The position numbers and the translations under genes were made by a program. A stretch of 20,358 bases of DNA from a virus. A model generated the notes under the pieces. It ran no database searches. It was not told the DNA's origin and saw only the letters and a program-made list of their open reading frames with translations. Every line of letters starts with the position of its first letter. The stretch's first letter is position 1. Of this stretch, positions 15,643-20,358 are shown piece after piece. The stretch is from positions 1 to 20,358 of IMG/VR virus record IMGVR_UViG_3300025128_005278. One strand, 5' to 3'.

Positions 15643-15861
15643 TTATAGTTGTCTTTGAATGGTTTTTGGTGGTTCTTGTGTGGTTGATGATTTATTATAT
15701 GCAACACTTTCTTTCTCTTTAATCTCAACCAACTTATTCATATAATATCTTCTCCAATGGACTGGCATATTATATAAATCATTAAAAGTGAATCCATTAC
15801 TAAAATGACACAATGAAAATATTTCATCGTGTATTGATTTTTTATAACTCTGACTTAGGCC
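15643..15861 (-). CDS. Frameshift extension of the gp26-like gene, 72 codons in +1 frame (gp51-like position)
   Basis: This open frame has no ATG until residue 32, and that ATG lacks a ribosome site. Directly upstream of 15861 it runs back into the U7 run at the end of the gp26-like gene. If ribosomes skip one base, or slip back two, after the two UUU codons, the product becomes VTFF then GLSQSYKKSIHDEIFSLC and on, adding 72 residues to 252 of the upstream protein for a 324-residue fusion. The extension reads as genuine protein: HDEIFSLCHFSNGFTFNDLY, then a MPVHWRRYYMNKL helix, then a charged tail. From memory, small proteins of this kind occur in the gp51 position of marine T4-like phages. 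Alternatives are a real single-base loss or a homopolymer sequencing error. Confidence 0.72.
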   Translation of the reverse strand, partial: GLSQSYKKSIHDEIFSLCHFSNGFTFNDLYNMPVHWRRYYMNKLVEIKEKESVAYNKSSTTQEPPKTIQRQL

Positions 15862-16618
15862 AAAAAAACGTAACCCCTATCGGTATATCTACCGTATGGG
15901 GCTCTCCTATTCCACTAACATACTCTGTAGTCATATCCACATCTGGTGTGATTGACTTTACATGCTTTCTAAACTCTTTTGTATCTAAAGAGAGAAACTG
16001 ATTATCAACAAAATTATTTATTGTTTTTTTAGTCGTATCTCCATCTACAGAAATGATTTGTTGTTTTAAACGAGTGGTGAGTGTTGGATCTACGCCCGTA
16101 GATTTTGATATAGATTTTAGTGCCTTGACCGTTTGTTCTATTTCTGATTCATCTTTGTGAGTTAATAATTTAAATTCAATGACTCGTTTTGAATTGGGTA
16201 ACTCAAATGAAAATTTATTTTCACCACTTTCAAAAATAGAATCTTTTGGTGATGTAAATTTCAAAGTACTTAAATCCACCACGATTTCCTTTTTAAGTCC
16301 AGAATCAGGATCTACAATCTCTACGGTGTAATCTTTACCATATCCCAAAATTCTAGCACCCAACATAATCGCATTTTTATCACCAATCAACATATCATCT
16401 AACTTGATTGATTTATCTGGAATTATAGACTCAAACAATTTATCTAAAACAATTCCCTTTTGAATCAGATTAGTAGAGGTTAAAATGTCCTCTTCTTTTG
16501 CAGTCATATATTTTATCTCTATAGTACCACTTGAAAGTGGACTATCTTTTGGATATAATAATCCTTTTGAAGGCAAATCTAATACCTCAGTAGGAAAATC
16601 ATATTGATTTTCAGCCAT
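15842..16618 (-). CDS. gp26: Baseplate hub assembly protein / tail chaperone, gp26-like, 258 aa
   Basis: The ATG has AAAGGAG 5-6 bases upstream. The N-terminal block LDLPSKGLLYPKDSPLSSG then IEIKYMTAKEEDILT (about 13-47) is the hallmark I associate with the T4 gp26-type baseplate hub assembly family of marine phages. The rest is a mixed alpha/beta protein without membrane segments. It is somewhat longer than T4 gp26 (208). The last seven codons follow a U7 run, and the alternative frame beyond it is open for 72 codons. Located between the tube and the tape measure, it occupies the position of the tail assembly chaperone genes (lambda G-like), which normally lie just ahead of the tape measure. 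Confidence 0.75.
   Translation of the reverse strand: MAENQYDFPTEVLDLPSKGLLYPKDSPLSSGTIEIKYMTAKEEDILTSTNLIQKGIVLDKLFESIIPDKSIKLDDMLIGDKNAIMLGARILGYGKDYTVEIVDPDSGLKKEIVVDLSTLKFTSPKDSIFESGENKFSFELPNSKRVIEFKLLTHKDESEIEQTVKALKSISKSTGVDPTLTTRLKQQIISVDGDTTKKTINNFVDNQFLSLDTKEFRKHVKSITPDVDMTTEYVSGIGEPHTVDIPIGVTFFWPKSEL
15862..15868 (-). promoter_or_regulatory. U7 slippery run, candidate ribosomal frameshift site
   Basis: The coding strand reads GUU ACG UUU UUU UGG CCU in the gp26-like frame. Seven consecutive U residues let a Phe-tRNA re-pair after +1 or -2 movement. A -1 slip is unhelpful because it meets a stop (UUG GCC UAA) at once. The +1/-2 frame is open for 72 codons. Confidence 0.6.
15874..15901 (-). 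promoter_or_regulatory. Stem-loop with SD-like AGGGG just upstream of the slippery run
   Basis: The coding strand has CCCC, AUA, CGGUA, loop GAUA, UACCG, AUA, GGGG: nine pairs with a symmetric AUA/AUA internal loop. The 3' arm ends AUAGGGG, which also resembles a Shine-Dalgarno sequence. It lies 5 bases before the U7 run. Upstream SD-like sequences stimulate frameshifting in dnaX and prfB. A hairpin followed by U-rich RNA could alternatively act as an attenuator. Confidence 0.45.
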
Positions 16619-16679
16619 ATTTAGCTCCTTTGAATACTATTTGAAATTAAAACCACTTACTATTATAACCTTTGGTCGT

Positions 16680-16832
16680 TTATTTAGATGGTGATATCTT
16701 ATCCTTAATTGGTTTAAGAACCATATCGAATATGATGTCATCATATTTAGTCGGGGTAAGTTTTACGATTTTCTCTACTGCGTAAAGAACTACCAAAACG
16801 TATTCCCAATTTGCCACTAACCATTCAGTCAT
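16680..16832 (-). CDS. 50-residue single-span membrane peptide
   Basis: An ATG at 16832 with AGGAG 8 bases upstream opens a 50-codon frame that fills the gap between the tube and gp26-like genes. Residues about 4-24 (WLVANWEYVLVVLYAVEKIV) form one hydrophobic segment, followed by LTPTKYDDIIFDMVLKPIKD and a short basic tail. From memory, short proteins with a hydrophobic N-terminus and an SPTK/LTPTK-YDD motif are common in marine T4-like phages and have been described as holin-like or unknown. The function is not established; a membrane location is likely. Confidence 0.72.
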   Translation of the reverse strand: MTEWLVANWEYVLVVLYAVEKIVKLTPTKYDDIIFDMVLKPIKDKISPSK

Positions 16833-16847
16833 TTTTATTCTCCTATT

Positions 16848-17339
16848 TTAGAACGACAATACTGCGTAATCGTAACGAAGTGTTAGAGTAATATCAGCGA
16901 CGTCCGTTGTATTTGAAAAATCTAAGTCATTAAAGTTTGCTGATTGAATAAATGCACCATGTAATACCCACTCTTCTACCTTGTCACCTACTGGCCCTAA
17001 TAGATTAAATCTAATCTCTTTTTTATACATATCTGAGTATCCCTCACGACCTGTTACTGCTTCGTGATGTTGGTTTACCCATTCCATTACAGCCTGTGCT
17101 CCACTTGGAACGATAGGATCATAAAGAGTTATTTCTAATTGTTCCCAAGTAGCTTTACCTTTAAGATATCTTTTGGTGTTGATATGATGCAATTCTATTT
17201 CATCAAAAGTAATGTTAGGTCTTGCCATTGCCTTTACAAAGTAAGAGGGTATATCTTCAATGTACATGATGAACCTATTTTTAGTTTTTGGTTCAAACGG
17301 TGTAAAAAAGATTTCGTCTTGATTCAGAATCTCGGCCAT
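16848..17339 (-). CDS. gp19: Tail tube protein, gp19-like, 163 aa
   Basis: The frame extends 18 codons further up, but AGGAG lies 7 bases before the ATG at 17339 and only 1 base before the ATG at 17345, so MAEILNQ is the start. This gives exactly 163 residues, the length of T4 gp19. Features match the myovirus tube family: NRFIMYIEDIPSYFVKAMAR, the WEQLEITLYDPIVPSGAQAV block, and WVLHGAFIQSANFNDLDFSN followed by ITLTLRYDYAVL at the C-terminus. It polymerises into the inner tail tube around the tape measure. It is separated from the sheath gene by a terminator and has its own leader of about 120 bases. Confidence 0.93.
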   Translation of the reverse strand: MAEILNQDEIFFTPFEPKTKNRFIMYIEDIPSYFVKAMARPNITFDEIELHHINTKRYLKGKATWEQLEITLYDPIVPSGAQAVMEWVNQHHEAVTGREGYSDMYKKEIRFNLLGPVGDKVEEWVLHGAFIQSANFNDLDFSNTTDVADITLTLRYDYAVLSF

Positions 17340-17378
17340 TTTCATTCTCCTGTTAATATGCCGTTTAAATGCTATTAC

Positions 17379-17410
17379 ATATATAAATATCACTTTCTTA
17401 AAAAAAAGTG
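17379..17410 (-). promoter_or_regulatory. Candidate promoter and adjacent hairpin before the tail tube gene
   Basis: In the leader of the tube gene the minus strand carries the inverted repeat CACTTT...AAAGTG (17391-17410) directly followed by a TA-rich block, ATATTTATATATG (about 17378-17390), 40-50 bases before the start codon. Because the preceding sheath gene ends in a terminator, a promoter is expected in this gap. The match to the T4 late box TATAAATA is not exact. Confidence 0.3.
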
Positions 17411-17459
17411 TTAAGGAAAGATATTGTTTTTTGAAGTTTTATAGAAGTTATTTTTAAAA

Positions 17460-17492
17460 AAAGAAAAACCCCAACCGAAATTGGGGCTTTTC
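17460..17492 (-). terminator. Intrinsic terminator after the tail sheath gene
   Basis: On the transcribed strand AAAAGCCCCAA pairs with TTGGGGTTTTT around a TTTCGG loop, giving 11 pairs with one G-U wobble, then TTTTTCTTTTTTT. It begins about 30 bases after the sheath stop codon. The A-rich flank on the other side means it could work in both directions, but no convergent gene is present. Confidence 0.9.
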
Positions 17493-17522
17493 ATTATATG
17501 TCAGTTTACTTATAAAATAAAC

Positions 17523-19874
17523 TTATTCAGGAAATGTAGCTCCTGTTGGTTGAACAATGAAGTCCAATACAATAAACTCAGCTGTTCTTGTAGGTTGAAT
17601 AAAGATTTGACCTCTTAATTCATTTCTATCAACAACATCTGGTGTATTATTTGAATCATCCATTACCACTCTGAATGCACTTAGACCACTATTAGCCTGT
17701 ACTGAATTCAAATATGGATTAACAATACCTAAGAAACGATTTCTCGTTGCTGCTGTATTTTGTTCAAACACTAAGAATCTTGAAGAACTTGCAATAAACT
17801 TACGTAAAGCGATTAACAATCTTCTTACATTGATTCTATCAAGTGCTGATGGTTTTCCTTGTAATGTTTTTTGTCCAAACACCACTACACCTTGTTGTGG
17901 GAATGAAGCTATTGGATTAACACGACCTTCATAAAGTGTGTCTCTTTCTTTATGTGTTAGTCTTGTTTTTGCTTCCAATACACTTGTCAATCCACCACGA
18001 TTTAAACCAGCTGGTGCGAACCATTCGTGTGCTACACTATCGGTGTTAGCGATAACACCAGGAATCACAACTGATGGTGGAACCCAAATTGGTTTATTTT
18101 TGACTGGATCAAGAATCTTAACCCACGGATAATAAGTAGCCGCGTAATTAGTATCTATGGACTTAATATCACCAACAGCGTTAGTGACTGAACGTCCCCA
18201 TCTTGAACCATCCATTACGTAGAATGTGTCTGCTCTATCTTCTACTTTTGAGATAGCGTGATTAGTAACTTGAGTATGATACTCGTGTATAATACCAGGT
18301 GTTACCAACATATTCATATCAAACTCATCAGGATTACTTACAGCGTTAATTGCTCGTTTGTAAGCTACTGTACCACTTGCGTTTGCATTAGTACAATTAA
18401 ATCCTTGTTGGTTTGTTGTTGAAATATCAGTACCAGTTGCTTTCAATGTAGTTGGATCATCTCCATCAAAACCGCCTTGGAAAGGAACAGCGAATTTTCT
18501 CTGTTCTTTAGCGGATAGTGTCATTGTGATTGCCTCTGTACCATCAGAATATGTGTCTGCTCCGATTTCACTAGCGTCAACTGTACCTACCATATTCTCT
18601 AAGGTGAACACAACATTATTACCAGTTCCTGCACTTGCAGGTAATGGAGCTAGATAGTTTTTATTATCTTGACTATTAAAATCCCAACCATAGTATTCAT
18701 TTGTATCAAACCTACCAGAACCAGTAGTAATGTGATCTGTATACTGATTTGTTTGGAAACTAGCACTTGGAACTGAAGTGGTTTGTAATACAGGATTAGT
18801 CACTGCTGCAAATCCATGAGGTAATGCATCTCCACTAATACCTTCAAGTTCTGTTTCATAATCACTAATATAGATATGTGGTGATTTGTTTGGCCAGTCA
18901 CCATTGTAGGTGAGTTTACCATTTGAATCAATTGTTACGTATCTATCACCAATTTGTCTTGGTATGTAGTTTACTGAATCAGGATCAAAGTTAAGATTTG
19001 TAAACTCTTCTACTAATTGTCCGTCATCATTTTCACCTGGATTATTTTTTAATAGTCTAAGTGTAAAATCACCAAAGTCACTACCAGCAATATCTTCTTT
19101 TGCTCTCAAATCAGCAATACCCAACTTGTACTTATCATTAATATCCGTACCATGTGAACGTGTATTAACTTTAAACAAATTCTTTCTACTTCCACCAATT
19201 TCTTGTGAAATGATGTAAGGTGTAGTTGCAACTGAGTAATCGTGTGTGAAATCTTCTCCACTACCACTTGCTAAAGATGCAGAACCTACTGTTGAAGAGA
19301 ATCCCTTTTCACATTGATACGTTTCAAAGTTTTTATACACATACAAATCTTTATTGGTGTCTTGTGGATCACTACTAAATACTTTTGTGAGGTAACTATC
19401 AGAGCCAGTATCAAATGAGGCTGTGTATGCCACACTATTTACTGTAAACATGAATTCACTCCAAGTTCTTTGACTATCATTGATGACAGCTTGACCACCA
19501 CTTTCAATATCTAAACTTGGACTTTTTCTTGAGGGTTTTAATACTGCCGCAACTGAATTCTGAGTAGAACTTGAAATACTTATATAAAGTGAATCAGATT
19601 GATATCCACCGATACCTAAAACTCTTACTATAGTTACAGCTGGTGCACCATTGTCAAAATACTCTTGTACTGTATATGGTACATAAAATCGTGTATCTAA
19701 ACCACCGAAAGTATTTTCAAATTCAGAAAAACTCGTCAAAGTTGTCGGAACGAACGCCGGCCCTTTAACTGTTGGCCCTACTATTGCTGCTCCAATTTCA
19801 CCAATTCCTTGTGGTAGAAATGAAACATCTCTTTCTCTGGTAAATACACCTGGACTAACGATTCGTTCAGCCAT
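17523..19874 (-). CDS. gp18: Contractile tail sheath protein, gp18-like, 783 aa
   Basis: The ATG has AGGAG 7 bases upstream. The N-terminus SPGVFTRERDVSFLPQ, then IGAAIVGPTVKGPAFVPTTL and FGGLDTRFYVPYTVQEYFDN (about 7-72) is the classic sheath start. The C-terminus has the conserved core RINVRRLLIALRKFIASSSR, FEQNTAATRNRFLGIVNPYL, ELRGQIFIQPTRTAEFIVLD. The middle (about 120-470) is a variable beta-rich insertion, normal for exposed sheath domains. Length is somewhat above T4 gp18 (659). Sheath subunits form the contracting outer cylinder that drives the tube through the cell envelope. The gene is followed by a strong terminator, consistent with high, separately controlled expression. Confidence 0.97.
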   Translation of the reverse strand: MAERIVSPGVFTRERDVSFLPQGIGEIGAAIVGPTVKGPAFVPTTLTSFSEFENTFGGLDTRFYVPYTVQEYFDNGAPAVTIVRVLGIGGYQSDSLYISISSSTQNSVAAVLKPSRKSPSLDIESGGQAVINDSQRTWSEFMFTVNSVAYTASFDTGSDSYLTKVFSSDPQDTNKDLYVYKNFETYQCEKGFSSTVGSASLASGSGEDFTHDYSVATTPYIISQEIGGSRKNLFKVNTRSHGTDINDKYKLGIADLRAKEDIAGSDFGDFTLRLLKNNPGENDDGQLVEEFTNLNFDPDSVNYIPRQIGDRYVTIDSNGKLTYNGDWPNKSPHIYISDYETELEGISGDALPHGFAAVTNPVLQTTSVPSASFQTNQYTDHITTGSGRFDTNEYYGWDFNSQDNKNYLAPLPASAGTGNNVVFTLENMVGTVDASEIGADTYSDGTEAITMTLSAKEQRKFAVPFQGGFDGDDPTTLKATGTDISTTNQQGFNCTNANASGTVAYKRAINAVSNPDEFDMNMLVTPGIIHEYHTQVTNHAISKVEDRADTFYVMDGSRWGRSVTNAVGDIKSIDTNYAATYYPWVKILDPVKNKPIWVPPSVVIPGVIANTDSVAHEWFAPAGLNRGGLTSVLEAKTRLTHKERDTLYEGRVNPIASFPQQGVVVFGQKTLQGKPSALDRINVRRLLIALRKFIASSSRFLVFEQNTAATRNRFLGIVNPYLNSVQANSGLSAFRVVMDDSNNTPDVVDRNELRGQIFIQPTRTAEFIVLDFIVQPTGATFPE

Positions 19875-19927
19875 ATTTTTCTCCTATTTATTTAATTTAT
19901 TATGGATTACAATAAAACAATTTTTAT

Positions 19928-19937
19928 CTTATATAAG
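19928..19937. promoter_or_regulatory. Palindrome CTTATATAAG in the sheath leader
   Basis: The 106-base gap between the coiled-coil gene and the sheath gene contains this perfect 10-base palindrome inside a TA-rich stretch, 54 bases before the sheath start. It may belong to a promoter for the abundant sheath protein. No clear terminator hairpin follows the coiled-coil gene, so read-through is also possible. Confidence 0.2.
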
Positions 19938-19980
19938 TATAAGGCTAAAATCCCAAAATACATATACTTAGAAGTTTTTT

Positions 19981-20259
19981 TTAAGAATTTGGTGTAAATT
20001 CACCACTGCCTACATCAAGACTACCTCTTCCATACTTTTCTTCGAGATTTTTTAACAATTCTTGTTCTTGGTTTCTCATATTAGTGAATTGTACTTCCAA
20101 TTCCATCAATTGATTTTCCACTTCATCTCGTTGTATGTCTAATTGTTGTCGTCTAAGATAAACGGCACCAATTGTGGTTTGTAGGTCTTTATAAGATTGT
20201 TGTACTTCTCTTATTGAATCAAGTTCTATAGTTTGTAATTTAACTGTTTCTTTTGGCAT
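19981..20259 (-). CDS. Small coiled-coil protein, 92 aa
   Basis: The ATG has AAGGAG 8 bases upstream. Almost the whole protein is a predicted helical coiled coil rich in Gln, Glu and Leu (about 8-75, for example QLDIQRDEVENQLMELEVQF), with a flexible Gly/Ser tail. The outline resembles a prefoldin-like hairpin, but I see no family motif. It lies directly before the sheath gene and may be a structural or assembly protein; the position is the only evidence. Confidence 0.75.
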   Translation of the reverse strand: MPKETVKLQTIELDSIREVQQSYKDLQTTIGAVYLRRQQLDIQRDEVENQLMELEVQFTNMRNQEQELLKNLEEKYGRGSLDVGSGEFTPNS

Positions 20260-20279
20260 AATTATAACTCCTTTTAATA

Positions 20280-20294
20280 TTAATAATATATATA
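20280..20294 (-). promoter_or_regulatory. Candidate promoter element, second copy of the 15-mer
   Basis: The plus strand reads TTAATAATATATATA, identical over 15 bases to 8118-8132. It lies 20 bases before the start codon of the coiled-coil gene and just after the end of the preceding gene, the expected position of a promoter. Confidence 0.3.
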
Positions 20295-20310
20295 ATACTA
20301 ATTTTTCAAA

Positions 20311-20358
20311 TTAATCTTTTAATTCATCTATTTCATTTAAAAGTTTTAACGAATCGAC
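20311..20358 (-). CDS. C-terminal end of a gene running in from the right edge
   Basis: The minus strand frame from the window edge reads VDSLKLLNEIDELKD then TAA. The other two frames on this strand meet stops within 8 codons. The short acidic helical end is typical of a phage protein C-terminus, and a stop here leaves a normal ~50-base gap to the next gene. Too little remains to identify it. Confidence 0.45.
   Translation of the reverse strand, partial: VDSLKLLNEIDELKD

Noticed and set aside
15862-15868. A -1 frameshift at the U7 run
   Set aside because: The -1 frame reads UUG GCC UAA and stops at once, so it could not produce the 72-codon extension.
17340-17393. Longer start for the tail tube protein (18 extra residues)
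   Set aside because: The AGGAG site is correctly spaced only for the ATG at 17339, and that start gives the exact length of T4 gp19.
1-20358. tRNA genes, CRISPR arrays, insertion sequences, attachment sites
   Set aside because: I saw no cloverleaf ending, no regularly spaced repeats, no transposase or integrase and no long terminal repeats in the window; reading by eye could miss a weak tRNA.

Overview
The window looks like part of the genome of a contractile-tailed (T4-like) bacteriophage, probably a marine one. It is AT-rich and tightly packed, and every gene I can support lies on the minus strand, so transcription runs from high to low coordinates. The T4-type assignment rests on a gp18-type tail sheath, a 163-residue gp19-type tail tube, a gp26-type hub assembly protein, a ~560-residue tape measure, a gp53/LysM-type baseplate protein and a large hub protein. 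The ThyX form and the small conserved proteins recall marine cyanophage and pelagiphage relatives; that comparison is from memory and the host cannot be named.

Right part (about 20358 to 8157, read leftwards): the C-terminus of a truncated gene, a small coiled-coil protein, tail sheath, a strong intrinsic terminator, tail tube, a 50-residue membrane peptide, the gp26-like chaperone with an out-of-frame extension, a 30-residue peptide, an SGNH-hydrolase-like protein, a small basic protein, the tape measure, a tube-cap/initiator-like protein, a LysM baseplate protein, and a 994-residue hub protein with an annexin-like C-terminal repeat.

Left part (about 8103 to 1): an unbroken train of at least twelve genes, most joined by ATGA, TAATG or GTGA overlaps or one-base gaps. 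It starts with an accessory metabolic cassette: APS-kinase-like P-loop kinase, HxGH nucleotidyltransferase, small winged-helix-like protein, ThyX, NagB, PIG-L/LmbE deacetylase, RimK-like ATP-grasp ligase and a compact family A DNA-polymerase-like protein. It continues into phage genes of unknown role: an 80-residue protein and a ParB-like protein sharing a capsid-targeting-like N-terminus, a 562-residue possibly nuclease-related protein, a conserved hypothetical, and a signal-peptide protein running off the left edge.

The best candidate for a noteworthy system is the gp26-like gene. Its last codons cross a seven-U run, and a 72-codon open frame in +1 (equivalently -2) has no credible start of its own and reads on seamlessly from that run. 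This is the layout of the frameshifted tail assembly chaperones that precede tape-measure genes in many phages. Other items worth attention are the compact polymerase, the annexin-like repeat on the baseplate hub, the paired amino-sugar enzymes, and the kinase/nucleotidyltransferase pair. No tRNA, rRNA, CRISPR array or insertion sequence was seen, and no stretch over 300 bases lacks a gene.
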